DNA of 64,000 nucleotides from Phyto melanocephala (taxonomy: Eukaryota > Arthropoda > Insecta > Diptera > Rhinophoridae): contig OW799233.1 of NCBI GenBank assembly GCA_941918925.1, forward strand, positions 113,085,833 through 113,149,832, read 5' to 3'. Shown piece by piece: positions 22,810 to 33,740 of the stretch. The position numbers and the translations under genes are program-made. How positions within the stretch are numbered: position 1 is the first letter of the stretch; every line of letters starts with the position of its first letter. The notes under the pieces are model-generated. The model did no database searches, was not told the origin of the DNA, and saw only the letters and a program-made list of their open reading frames with translations.

Positions 22810-23865
22810 GTCTTGTCGCAACAGCTGATCGAAAAGAATAATTGTCAACAAGGCATATTCGTACAGGTAACCCTGTCTTAACAACTAGTCGGGAAGCGTA
22901 ATGTCAAAATATTTTTAAAACTTTCCTTGATTTTATTTCTTTATGCAGGGATGGAAAATTAGATTTTCGTTTTGGTATTAAAAAAAAAAACAACTAAGGA
23001 GTACTTTTTTCTAACAAATCTATTAAATTTATTTACACTATTGTATATTTGTTATTTTTACATGGGTTTCTCTAATTTATATTCTTTTTTAAATCATTTT
23101 TTTAAATTAAACACATTACAACGACTTTTACATCCCTGATTTATGAATTCACTTTGAAGAAAAACATTACTTTTTAGTGCTTTGTTGTATTAATTCACCA
23201 TTGCATATACCTGTATGAATATGCCTTGAATGAAAACAAATTTTGAATTCTTCTAGATTTTATTTATGCAGGAATGGGAAATTTAATGTTTTTTTTTTTG
23301 TATTACAAATGTTACTTAAGTGCAATTTTTTATACCAAATTGCATTAAAATAAACCAAAATCTCATTTTCTATACCTGCATTAATAAATGAAATTAAGGC
23401 GAATTCAAAAAGTTTTGACAAAATGCTTCCTCATCATCTGGGCTGATAATTACACCTGTATGAATTCGCCTTGATATATAGCAAGTGTCTCTCAAGGTAT
23501 ATTTATAAAGTTATATGTAACGGCAAATTGATACAACAAAACAAATTTTGAGAGGATGTTTTATGTTAAGGCCAATTCGTATATCAGGGATGGAAAAGTT
23601 TTTATGACATATTATTCATTAAAAAAAGGACATAAATTATTGAAACACATTTTTAATGACGCAAAATCAACAAATATACATCAATTTAGTACATTTATTA
23701 TGAAATAAGTTGTTTTATACCGAAGCCAAAATCTCATTCTCCTTCCCTGCATTAAAAAATAAAATCAAGGCAAATTCAACTAATTTTGACAAAAAGTTTC
23801 CTCATCAGCTGGTCTGATAATTTCGCCTGTATGAATTCGCCTTGGTGTCTCTGATAACATAATTT
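22810..23865 (-). repeat. cluster of GAATTCGCCTTG-family repeats
   Basis: At least three degenerate copies lie here. Shared blocks: GGCTGATAATTACACCTG and GTCTGATAATTTCGCCTG (each followed by TATGAATTCGCCTTG), and CTTTGTTGTATTAATTC. Inside are short elements whose ends are inverted CAGGGATGGAAAA-type sequences: 22946-23138, 23269-23378 and 23585-23749. The ends look like hAT termini, but flanking 8-bp duplications are not convincing. No coding sequence. Confidence 0.55.
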
Positions 23866-23977
23866 CTCAACAATTTTCTTTTAATCATTCTAAAAATACA
23901 GAATTTTGTTATAGAAATAATTTACAATACAAATGGACTACTTTAGTGCACTGTAGTAGATGAGTTTAAAATTTATG

Positions 23978-24136
23978 TTGTCTAGTTGTCGGTAAAAATA
24001 GAATTTTTCAGATTATTCTTTCATTTATCACAAATAAAAAAAATCTTTGTAACAATAAGAATGTTAATATGAACTCGAGCCTGATTAAAATTTGAATATT
24101 AGTTTAAACAGAAAAGTTCGATAAAATAAAAAAATT
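23978..24136 (+). mobile_element. 159-bp retro-insertion related to 26722-27004
   Basis: AAATTTATG occurs directly on both sides (23969-23977 and 24137-24145), a 9-bp target duplication. The body (CTAGTTGTCGGTAAAAAT... to ...GAACTCGAGCCTGATT... and an A-rich end) is nearly identical to 26886-27006 and, inverted, to 26733-26830. Its 5' end lies a few bases from the point corresponding to the predicted hammerhead cleavage site at 26879/26880. It encodes no protein. Confidence 0.75.
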
Positions 24137-24149
24137 AAATTTATGGAAT

Positions 24150-26705
24150 AAATTTTATTCTACTTAACCGATTTGGCTGATATTTTTCTGAACAAAATTA
24201 ATAATTATAGTAATTTCTTGAGTATAATTAAGTCTTATTCTAGGTCACCTTTAAAGTTGAGAGCTGTGCATAGTTGTGGTTGGTAATTCAAGTTAAATAA
24301 TGGTTACAACTTCAAATGTTCCTCTCTTTTGGAATTTTATTGTTTTCTGGATGCTTGAAGCATAGCAAATTAAAATAAAAAATAGTTTATTCTTGTGATA
24401 AATTCGAAACATATTTTTTTAACCCTCCCCTCAAAGAGTTAATATCAAAATATTGTTTGACTTTTAAACAACGTGTGAATTTATTGATTTATTCAAATAC
24501 TCTTAACGTTTAACAATTGCGAATGTATAATTGTAAATAATTTTATATAGCTGCTAAAGCCACATAAATAAATTACGCAGATATTTATAGAAAATCAACT
24601 TTTAACAAAATCAAAATAATTAAAATTCCTAAAAAGCTTTACTCAAAACATTCGTACGACACATAAAAAGCCAGCTTCAGCTTAGAATGTTTACAAGTAA
24701 AAAAAATAAAATTTTAATAACAAAAAAAATAAATAAAAAATAATAAAAATTCCAAGAGATAAATGTTAAGCAGAAAAAACTAATTTGTATGCAAAAAAAA
24801 ATAAATGACTATATAACAGCTAACATTATAAGAAATTTATAATATTTTATTATAATAATAAAAAAAAAATGGTAGACTTTGCAAAAATTTTGTTAAGTCA
24901 TTAAGAATATGTAATAGTTTGTTGCTTTTTTGGGGAATTAAAGAAAAAGGTATACATAAAAACAACTTACCTTAAATGACAAAGTAAATAAATTCCAGAA
25001 ATATGTTGAGCTTTATTTAAATTTGTTTAGAGTTATAAACTTTTTTTACAATACGACTTTTTTTTTATTTTAATTTTGATTTCTTAATCATCATTTGAAA
25101 GATTTTATGTTTTGCAATTTTTATACGAAAATAAGATTTTTTGTTTTTGCTTTAATTGCTTTTTTACATTCTTTGTTTACACTTTCAGTTTTAGTTGTTG
25201 AAATTCCGTTTATTTAGCAACAACAGCAAAAATCTAAACACACTTTTTATATAATATAACAGTTTTATTATGTATTAATTTTTATATATATTTTTATTTA
25301 TTTATTTTTTTTTTTTTCAAAAATTCAAATTCCTTAAAATTATGTTTTGAAACAAAAGACTTAAGACACAAGCTAAAACATCTTTTCCTATTGCTCTTTT
25401 GCTTACTCTTATTTTATTATTTGGAAATAAACTTTTTCTTTAAAAAAAAAAACCTTTTAATAAAATATTTGCAAGCAGAAAAAACAAATTGCAAATAAAT
25501 TTGTTAAAAAAGATTTTCTTATTAAAAAAAAAATAAAGTTTTTGGTTAGTTTTTTTTTTCTTTGCGCTATACTATTCCATGTGTTTCAGTACAACGATGA
25601 ATTGATACTAAATTCTGTGTGTTTTGTTGTTAAACCAAAGCAATGTATCGCTTTAACGTTTAAGCTTTTACGCTGACGTCGTGGTTAGACGTTGTTGTGT
25701 TTTATTTTTTTAACGACGTTAACACCAGCTTAATAATGTTGATTTCTTAATGTTTGGTCGGTCATTTTTTTTATAGTATATTTAACATTTTTTTTTCCTG
25801 CCATGTATGTGTTAAAGTTTGTTTGTAAATCTTTAGTGTGTGTAATTTTTTTTTATTATATTTCTTGACGTTTGTCGTTTGTTGCTAAATTCGCACTTTA
25901 CACTCACACTTAGCTATAAACAAATAGTGTGCAATCCACCTTAAGTCTTGTATACACACACCTAAGTACTAACACTTTGACGCAATTACTAATACTAATT
26001 AAATTAAGCAAATGTATATATAACTTTTTTTAGGTCTTCGTACCTTTAACACCGCTTAAAAGTTAAAATTAAAGTTAAAATATATAAAACCCAAAAAATT
26101 TAATAAAAATCGTTTTATTTTTTTAAACACGTTTCTTAAATTCGAAAATTAAAAAACAAAAATAAAAACAAAAACCTAACAGACAACGACTTAAATGCTC
26201 AGAAGATAAAACCCAACTGACAGAGTTAAAAATCACAACAGCTTAAAATTCAAGCTCTTTTTAGGCTTAAAAGCAACAACAAAATAACTAAGTTAAAAGT
26301 CTAAATTGAAATGTTCTCTATCTAAAAGTTCCAAAAAAAACGAGCTCTTAGCAACTAGTTGTCCTTCCAGATTTCAACAAAATTTATCCCGTAAAAAATT
26401 AATCCGAAGTTACAAAGGAAATGCTTTTTTTTTTGAAGCTTACTACATAAAAACTCTCGTTTTCCTTAAAATATTTACTAGAAAAAATCGTATAATTATT
26501 AGTTTAATCACGATTATATACAAACAGCCCGTATTGTCAACTTGGTGCATTTTACACTGTAATAGTGCTTTTTTAAACTTTTGATAGGAAATTTTGAGTC
26601 AGTGCTTATTGCTTTTATGGAGCTTTTTAGCGATTTTTTTTTCAAGTGAAACCATACGACTTTTAAGCTGCTGATATTGACTAACCAGAAAACATATAAT
26701 GAGCA
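24150..26705. other. about 2.5 kb, mostly featureless; possible 5'UTR-like patch
   Basis: Mostly AT-rich DNA without repeats seen elsewhere. Between 25560 and 26300 composition is more mixed (GACGTCGTGGTTAGACG near 25675; ACCTAACAGACAACGAC near 26175), with stretches resembling fly untranslated leader sequence. I can define no promoter, splice site or ORF; the 92-codon ORF at 26306-26584 shows no domain. Confidence 0.35.
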
Positions 26706-26721
26706 AAATATATTAAAGTAC

Positions 26722-27004
26722 ATTTAATTTTTATTTTATCGAACTTTTTTCTGTTTAAACTAATATTCAAATTTTAATCAGGCTCGAGTTCATATTAACA
26801 TTCTTATTGTTACAAAGAATTTTTTTATTTATCAAAGAGTGCTGATGATGAAATCGTAGCTGGTTTCGAAAATGCATTCCACTCGGCTAGTTGTCGGTAA
26901 AAATATAATTTTTCAAATTATTCTTTCATTTATCACAAATAAAAAAATTCTTTGTAACAATAAGAATGTTAATATGAACTCGAGCCTGATTAAAATTTGA
27001 ATAT
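26722..27004 (+). mobile_element. 283-bp ribozyme-bearing retro-insertion with inverted arms
   Basis: It is flanked by an exact 13-bp direct repeat TATATTAAAGTAC (26709-26721 and 27005-27017), the kind of long target duplication left by target-primed retrotransposition. Inside, 26761-26830 is the perfect reverse complement of 26937-27006, giving 70-bp arms that overlap the target repeat by two bases. The unpaired 106-base centre holds a hammerhead-like motif. The left arm extends to 26733 in similarity to the copy at 23978-24136. A partly inverted duplicated structure with a hammerhead motif is characteristic of Penelope-like elements and ribozyme retroelements; no reverse transcriptase is present, so it would be non-autonomous. 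Confidence 0.75.
26837..26884 (+). ncRNA. hammerhead ribozyme candidate (type I)
   Basis: All catalytic blocks of a hammerhead are in order. Stem I 5' strand GAGTG is 26837-26841, and CTGATGA is 26842-26848. One extra T at 26849 is followed by a 6-bp stem II (GAAATC / GGTTTC, one G-T wobble) with 6-nt loop. GAAA is 26868-26871. A very short stem III (AA/TT, loop TGCA) leads to cleavage triplet TTC at 26877-26879. Stem I 3' strand CACTC is 26880-26884 and pairs fully with GAGTG. Very short stem III is typical of hammerheads in Penelope-like retroelements. An extra base between A9 and stem II is known in the chrysanthemum chlorotic mottle viroid hammerhead. Activity is not demonstrated. Confidence 0.65.
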
Positions 27005-27399
27005 TATATTAAAGTACGATAGTATGTTTTTTCTAACGAAGAACTTAAACTGTCAGCAATGTTTTCTGTGCAAGCTGATTTAAGAGTTACGGTTATATTT
27101 GTAAAATTTCTTAGGATGGAGAAACACTTAAGCTGGATTCACCCATAAAATTTTAGTTCAGAACAAATTTTTTTTGTATTGAGTTTGATGTTTTACTTTT
27201 GAGAGAGAGAGAGAGAGATTATTTTGTTCAGAAAGATTTTTCTTGAATTGGTTTAATTTTAATTCTTGTTCAGAAGAAACTGAATTGGGATGCCACTATT
27301 TTTCAATATTTACATGAAAATTGAATTTGGTTGCCACATCACACAGTGTCAGTACATTTATTATACAAAAATTGTTTTTGCCGAAAATTAACAATTAAA

Positions 27400-27477
27400 A
27401 TGGAATTTAATGAAAATATTGCTCAAAAGTTAATAGAAGAATTAAAAAACCAGGAAGAAAATGTTTGTATGACATGA
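27400..27477 (+). pseudogene. N-terminal stub of a transposon accessory ORF
   Basis: An ATG-started frame of 25 codons, MEFNENIAQKLIEELKNQEE and a few more residues, stops at 27475-27477. It lies inside the PIF/Harbinger-like element, and its start resembles the acidic beginnings of MADF/Myb-like accessory proteins of such elements. Too short for a firm family call. Confidence 0.35.
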
Positions 27478-27499
27478 GCAATAGTGCATACAAAAATAA

Positions 27500-27645
27500 T
27501 TATTTAAAACAGGGTTTATGGAATGAAATAGAAGCGACTCTTTTTATTTTCGATTTTTTTTTATAAATTTCTTTTGCAAACAAATTGACTTTATGCACTT
27601 CAATTAAAAATAATAATTTTAGTTTTCTTCTATCCGACATTTTCT
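27500..27645 (-). pseudogene. N-terminal stub of a putative Harbinger transposase
   Basis: On the minus strand a frame starts at about 27640 with MSDRRKLKLLFLIEV, and basic residues follow (KEIYKKKSKIKRVAS). In Harbinger elements the nuclease ORF often begins with such an Arg/Lys and Leu-rich stretch and runs opposite to the accessory ORF, as here. No catalytic region remains. Confidence 0.35.
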
Positions 27646-27869
27646 TCACATATATTTTAATGAAATAATTTACGTTTGTATTTATTTACATAGTTTGCTA
27701 GTAGTGCTTCCACTTTGTACAACTGTTTGCATTTTATATTATATGGCAGCTTTGTTTTTTCGGACAAATTTTCTTAAATGGGTGAATCGTTCTGCAGAAA
27801 ACTCTCAGTAAAAAATGTTATTCTCCGGAAAAAATTTTGTTCAGAACAAATGGGTGAATTCACCTTTAT

Positions 27870-29940
27870 ATATTTGCATAAATTTATTACTCAAATTCTA
27901 AAATAATTTTTCAATTACAAACTAATAGTGTTTTCTTCTCTGACGTAAATGTTGCATTAATTCTGTCTTATGCCTTTTTTGTGTTCTTTTCTTAAAAATA
28001 TGCAATATTATTAACAGGTGTCAAGTTCTTTTGTAACCATGTAGCCATAAAAATGAGAAATATTTTTACATGTCGTACCGTACCCTAAATTATATAAAAT
28101 GGTTAAAATGGTTTTAAACAAAAAAAAAATAATTAAACAAACATTTAATTGTTCTGAAAGTTTTTTATTTAATGGGAAAATCACAAATTGATTATGTGTT
28201 ACAAATACGTTCATGTAAAAAAGCTGAAAATTTCGTTTCTATTCTGCTGATTATAAGGGTAGCATTTTGTAAGGGTGCAGGTGACGTTTAAAAAATATTT
28301 TACAATACAAGGTCAACTTTGTTTGTTAGGAAAGAAAACACCATAAGACCTACCAAGGGAAATATTTTTCAAAAAACTATTCTCTCGAAATGATCTAGTC
28401 AGGTGTCCATTTAGATCACGGTATTAATATCTTTGTAAAATTGTTACGTTATTGGTTACTTGCTAATAAACCATCCACTTTGGACATACATATGTGAGGC
28501 GATAAAGATAGTTTTTGTTTTTAAGTAAATAATTTTGTAACTCAGAACCAAAGATGCACAACAGGGCCACTTGTGGCACTTTTGATTGTTTGATGGCTCT
28601 GTGATACCATCTTATTTCTTTTGGCCTCTTTAGATCAAAATTAAACTTACTACTTAGTTCAAACCGTTTAACCTAAACTAATATTAAGAATTGTCTTAAT
28701 GTAAATACTTTTTCAAATGATATCTCAACACATTTTGTTGGGTGTTATTTTACACTATTTAAATCTTATTTATGGATTATAAAATATATGGACATTTTTT
28801 ATTATGTAGTTATTTATATTATTTTTTATTATTTATATTCTCTTTTTAAATACAACTTCTGAACACACTACGGTTAATATATATTTATTTAAAACATAAT
28901 TTTATATTGTTATTATAAAATAAAATTAAAAATTTTTAAATCTGCGTTTAAATGAGTATTTTTAGTTTTGCCGCTTTTTAAAATGTTAAAGTTGACAACT
29001 CAATGAAAGCTTAAAAAAAATCTTCTTTTCATATTCCCCCCCAATTAAGCTTTTTTTATATCAATAAATACGTAAAATTCACCACGCTCTGCATTTTGCT
29101 CTTTAAACTGTTTTTACATTAACCACTCTTCAGTTTAGCCGCTTAAATTGTTATTAAAAAACCGTAAAAACAGAAAATTGCACTTTTGGTTTCTTTTATG
29201 CCATAATAAAGTAATTGAGAACCAGTAGTTTTACTTTTAAAACTTTTTATGTCTGTAAAAAATTGTGTTAAATGGTATGTATGTATGTATGTTCAAGCAA
29301 ACCACATTATGTACATAGTTTTTTTGCGTATTTTTAGAAATCGTTTTTAAAAATTTATATTGAAAACTTTGTTAAAATATAATTGTTCACTCAAGTGTTA
29401 ACACTATTTTGTTAAACTTATAAAAAGTGTTATTACTATTCCTTAACAAGTCCTAGTTCCTTTTTCGATACAAACGGTTTGATAAGCAATTAGCTTTTGC
29501 CGTTAAAAAAACACACCAGAGCAAATTACGCCATTGAAATGTTTGATCACATTCGAATGCCTTAGTTTATTCGCAGATCGGAATATGGGGAGCTAGATTT
29601 TTCAATCACAATAACTTGAAATTCCACAAATCTTAGCTCGGTCAACTTTGGGTTAAAAATTGGATCTGGAGTTGAAAGTAAGTTTCTATAAAGGTATTAC
29701 GTTGATTATTGTGGGCTTTGGAGCGTTTTAAAAAGATCTCCAATTTATACCGAAATGTAATCTTTGGTGCATTTGAGGATTAAAGGATTTTAACAAATAA
29801 AATTGGAATATGTGACCTTCGAAGTTAATCAGCAAGGAATCAGTGCATCCTCAAATAGTTACCATTTATTTTAGATTTTTGACTAGAAAATTATTTCTTT
29901 GAAAACGATTTTGGCCACAAAAATTTTGCAATTTTCTCAA
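27870..29940. other. about 2 kb without a recognised feature
   Basis: AT-rich with a TATGTATGTATGTATG microsatellite at 29276-29291. A GC-richer section at 29500-29850 has no open frame of note. ORF 28011-28214 (minus) has no domain. Confidence 0.45.
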
Positions 29941-29944
29941 GTCA

Positions 29945-30682
29945 CCACAATTAAAGAGCACGACTGCCTCTGTTTTTTCCCATATTTTTACCACCAAAAT
30001 TTGAAAATTTTCAACCATAAAACAATTAATAGATACCTTTGCTACTATTTGTATATATAATATACCTCTGGAGATATTCGTGACAAATTTTGGATAAATC
30101 AGGCCCTAATCGGAAAAGTTATAGGCAAAAAAAATTTTTTTTAAATATATATTCCATGAATGTACAAACGAATATCATTTTTTTTCAGCTTCTAGAGAGT
30201 CAATATTGGTATCATCTGAAAGAACTTGACTAGCGCAATATAAGGACTATAAAAAATTTACATTCATTTTGTCCGCCACTACAAAATGGCGGACAATAAA
30301 TTTATATATGAGTCAAATCTGGTATTTTAAAATGTAACTTCTTGAACAACCTCAATATTGGTATCAAATAAAATGACTTGAACAGTAGAATACAGTAAAC
30401 TGTCAAAAAATGTAAAATCCAAAATGGCATCTAAAACAAAATGGCGGATAACATTTTTTTAATCCCATCAATATGGGTATCAAATTAAAGGGCGTGACTA
30501 GTAGAATACAGTTAACTACGTAAAAATTAAAAATCGAGGATGGCGTCGAAAATAAACGAGGCAAAATGGCGTATAACATGAAATATAGGTTAGGCTACGA
30601 TATGGCATTATACCGATGTACATGATGGTGAAGAGTATTATCAGATTCGGCACGGCCGAATATAGCACTTTTCCTTGTTTAT
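29945..30682 (-). repeat. mini-me-like repeat, 5' part with ATGGCG-rich interior
   Basis: The right edge reads the family terminus in reverse: GATTCGGCACGGCCGAATAT then TTCCTTGTTT. The interior has repeated phrases of the type AAAATGGCGKATAACA, GTATCAAATNAAA and GACTAGTAGAATACAGT. It shares these with 41.9-43.1, 51.6-52.1 and 57.0-57.4 kb, defining a longer subfamily without the A/T-only tract. Confidence 0.7.
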
Positions 30683-30689
30683 TTTAACA

Positions 30690-31330
30690 TTGCTACGCCC
30701 TTATTGGAAACATTCCTAAAATATATTAAAAATCTAAGTAAGAAGATAGATTACGACATTACGGTTAAAATTTAACTGAAACTTTCGTTTTGTCATAAAG
30801 ATTCTAAAAAAAATTTAAAAGATATAGCGTTCGTAAGTCGAGATGCGAGGCGTATGTTGTATATTTTTGCGCAATAATCGTCAGCGAGTTTAATATTCTG
30901 CGTTGTTATATATACTTTCTACAAAATAATTCGTTATATCCAATATTGTCATTCCATTTGTTATACATCGAAATAGTCATTTAAGAACACCTAAAGTTTT
31001 AATTTATTGTATCAGACGTGGGATGAAATTTTACCAAAATATAGATCATGTCAATATTTCCAATATCGATCAAAATGCCATAACATTTTGACGAAGTATG
31101 TGCGAAGGGGATAAAAATTTTATTGAAAATTCTTTGGGTAGTTAAAAAATTCTATCCGTTAAGTGGGAAAAGAGTTACAAAAATGTACCCGTACAGTGTT
31201 ATCTTTGGTAATTTTTAAAATAAATACGCCTCAGAAAAGGCTTATTCCCTTATTTAGTTTTTTAAATCTCTATCATTCATTGTACATTCGTAAAAAAAAT
31301 ATAACAAATACAACAACAATTAGTAGTGAT
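30690..31330. other. no recognised feature
   Basis: AT-rich single-copy-looking sequence; the 86-codon ORF at 31163-31423 runs into the following repeat and is not credible as a gene. Confidence 0.4.
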
Positions 31331-31335
31331 TGTAG

Positions 31336-31610
31336 TGGTATATATAGGTTTGCCATTCGGTGTAAAATTTCTACAATTTTTATTACCGACCCCATAAAGA
31401 ATATATTTTCTGAAAGCTTATAATAGAGGAGTCGACTTAGTATGTTCATCTTTCTGTCTGTGTCTGTCTATATCAGGAATATTTGGGAAAAGATCGGTAT
31501 TGAAAATCATTACAATCGCCCTGCAACTTTCTGAGATATGAGCAGTTAAACACGACTGCCTCTGTTTTGTCCCATATTTTTACCACAAAAAATAAACTTT
31601 CCGGATAATA
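31336..31610 (-). repeat. mini-me-like repeat, 3' part
   Basis: Reverse-oriented order: TATATATAGGTTTGCCATTC, CCGACCCCATAAAG (core), AAAGCTTATAATAGAGGAGTC, TTTCTGTCTGTGTCTGTC (microsatellite), GATCGGTATTGAAAATCA, CTTTCTGAGATATGAGC. It breaks off near 31610. Confidence 0.65.
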
Positions 31611-31919
31611 CTCGTATGTATTATCTGAGAGCTTACAAACCTATCACTAAACTCACTGGCACTTTAAAATAACTAGTCAATAGAATCATATCTTGAGTGA
31701 CGTCATTGGCACGACATGTGCAGACAATTTAAATTTTGTGAACGGGAAGTCGTTATTTCTATTATATCCTTTTGTTGCTCTTACTTGTTTTCTATCATAT
31801 AAACAGCTCCTGCTTTTGTTTTTTCTGACATACAATTTTATTATTGCAAACTCGATAGGCATTCATGTTTTTTTGCTAGTTTCGTAACCGCTAATGGTTT
31901 GAAATTTGCCCAAATTTTA

Positions 31920-32620
31920 TCTAGAGGCTTCAAAAAGTCGATCTTATTGCTTACACGGACGGACATAACTAAATCGACTTCTCTATCTATAAGAATTCAG
32001 AATATACCGGGTGTTTGTATAGAGGTATAGAACTTTAAGTTGACAACACTTTTTTAACTGGCAGTCATTTTGTCAGCTGTCAAGTGATTTATATTTAGTC
32101 TGGTTTAGCATTTCAACATGAATAGACTGACGCCTGAACAACGCTACCACAGTTGATTTATTTAAAGAAACGTTTGTTAACCGCATAGTTCAACGTTTCG
32201 GACCCTGGAATTGGCCTCCAAGATCTTAGAATTTAACGCCGCTAGACTATTTCCTGTGGAAATATTTGTAGTCGCTAGTCTACGCCTATAAGCCCGAAAC
32301 GATTGACCACTTGGAGGGAAACATTTGCAGCGTTACTGCTAATATGCGGTCACAAATGTGGGAAAAAGTTGAACCTCCAGAGTAGACTTTCGAGTCATAT
32401 TTAAATTATAATACCAAAAGACTTTTTTTCGAGTAAAGTAAATCTCGTGTCAACTAAAAAATGTATTTATATATTATTCAATTTTATTAATCTATATCTC
32501 AAAAAAAAAAAAACGCACTTTATTTACATACTTTATGGGGACGCGAATGAATGCTGTAGAAATTGCAAACAGAATGACATCGTAATATATTTCCTTTTAC
32601 ACTCTCGTGTAAAGGGTATA
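31920..32620 (+). repeat. mini-me-like repeat interrupted by a mariner
   Basis: The left part reads GGCTTCAAAAAGTCGATC, ACACGGACGGACAT, TAAGAATTCAGAATA. The right part resumes with ATACTTTATGGGGACGCG and ends at CGTGTAAAGGGTATAAA. The break falls inside the core at a TA, where the 32007-32526 mariner derivative is inserted. Confidence 0.7.
32007..32526 (+). mobile_element. mariner-like deletion derivative (about 520 bp)
   Basis: It begins CCGGGTGTTTGTATAGAGGT after TA, then leader wording TTTGTCAGCTGTCAAGTGAT shared with 20245. At 32118 a start MNRLTPEQRYH is followed at once by transposase C-terminal wording (NRIVQRFGPWNWPPRS-like, ERFD-like, several stops). About 700 bases of coding sequence are therefore missing between the first dozen codons and the last third. 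The right end (AAAACGCACTTTA) is a weak match to the left end. Inserted in a mini-me-like copy. Confidence 0.65.
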
Positions 32621-32624
32621 AAAA

Positions 32625-33555
32625 TATATATTTTCAAATTTGACAAGTTAAATGTAAAAAGCATGTGTAATAGCTGCTACAATTTCATATTAACTAAGAC
32701 TAAACTGGGCTACACTCCATGGTTTTAGTCTGATTAGCAATTTATAATGATAAAATAAAATTGGAATTTCCGTAAGACCAAATACAGCATACTTACTTGC
32801 TGAAGTTTTCAAACGTTTTAAGTTCTCATTAAAATCACTACTGTAAGTAATATTTAATTCTAACTTAATTTACAAAATATAAGAATGCCACGCCTACTTT
32901 TGTTTCCTCCTTCCTAATTGAAATATTTCATCGTTTTCGATAAAAAAAAAAACATTTATTTTTCCAAAATAGCTCAAGATATTTTTACGATTTGATTTCC
33001 AAAAACCTGTTTTAAATTGGTTATTTATTGCAGTGTCTACATATTTATTTAATATTCAATTTTCTACTTAATGAACTTTTACGAAATATCTTGAATTTTA
33101 TGGAAATAATTTATGTAAAACTCACGAATATTTTTAATCACGCGTTCATCTTCAAACACAAATACAGATATAATCGAACATTCGTAGTACTAAGAGCTTT
33201 TTTTTGTTTCTTCTTTGGTCGCTGATCTGGTGGCTGCTTAATTGTATTTTTCTTTACTTTAGTTTTGACTTTTTTTGAAAAAACATTAAAATTTCATGTT
33301 TTCAAGGTCAGTCATGCGCTAAACTTTTTTTGTTTGCGCTGTTGTTGTTCTGCTGCCACCGTTGCTGCAATAGTTGGCAGTGTGTGTGTGTTACTTTAAG
33401 CTTGTTTTAGGGTTGATGGCTTTTTATTTAGCTGACTAGCTGGCTGACAGATAGACAATCAATAAAGCAACTTATGCGGTATAGATATTAAATCTAATTT
33501 TTCGGCAATTAAAAGAAAAAATTAAGACTATTTAATTTTTTTATATTTTAATTAA
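32625..33555. other. no recognised feature
   Basis: AT-rich sequence. A GC-richer patch at 33320-33460 (TGCTGCCACCGTTGCTGC and a GTGTGTGTGTG run) is Gln/Ala-codon-like on the minus strand, but the frame is short and stops soon. No family match. Confidence 0.4.
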
Positions 33556-33558
33556 TAT

Positions 33559-33740
33559 ATACCGGGTGTTTTTTCAGTGGTATAGAACTTCGAATTGAAA
33601 TAAAACACAAGAAAATCGTTTTAATGACCATCAATTTGGCTTTATTGAAAGGATAATTTTATGCCATTAATGTTTAAATATGATTTCAGGCATGTGGCCT
33701 GATATGGTTAGATAATTAAATTATTTTTAAATATTAAAAA
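33559..33740 (+). mobile_element. mariner-like 5' end fragment
   Basis: TACCGGGTGTTTTTTCAGTG followed by GTATAGAACTTCGAATTG matches the left end and leader of the mariners at 20245 and 32007. It continues about 150 bases into a non-coding leader without reaching a transposase frame. Confidence 0.5.

Larger units (their letters stand above)
27131..27865. mobile_element. PIF/Harbinger-like deletion derivative
   Basis: The ends are inverted repeats: AGCTGGATTCACCCAT at 27131 and ATGGGTGAATTCACCT ending at 27865. TTA lies directly outside both (27128-27130 and 27866-27868), the 3-bp duplication expected for PIF/Harbinger. Subterminal TTCAGAACAAA also recurs inverted. Inside remain the starts of two oppositely oriented ORFs: MEFNENIAQKLIEELKNQEE at 27400 (plus) and MSDRRKLKLLFLIEV near 27640 (minus). 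Autonomous Harbingers encode a transposase plus a Myb/MADF-like protein; here both are reduced to stubs by a central deletion. A (GA)n microsatellite sits at 27202-27218. Confidence 0.75.

Noticed and set aside
23795..23815. CTGATGAG followed by GAAAC on the minus strand, resembling a hammerhead core
   Set aside because: There is no stem II between the blocks, and the other copies of this repeat (17120, 23430) do not keep the sequence.
25560..26300. Promoter or 5'UTR of a host gene
   Set aside because: The composition is suggestive, but no core promoter motif set, ORF start or splice donor could be defined.
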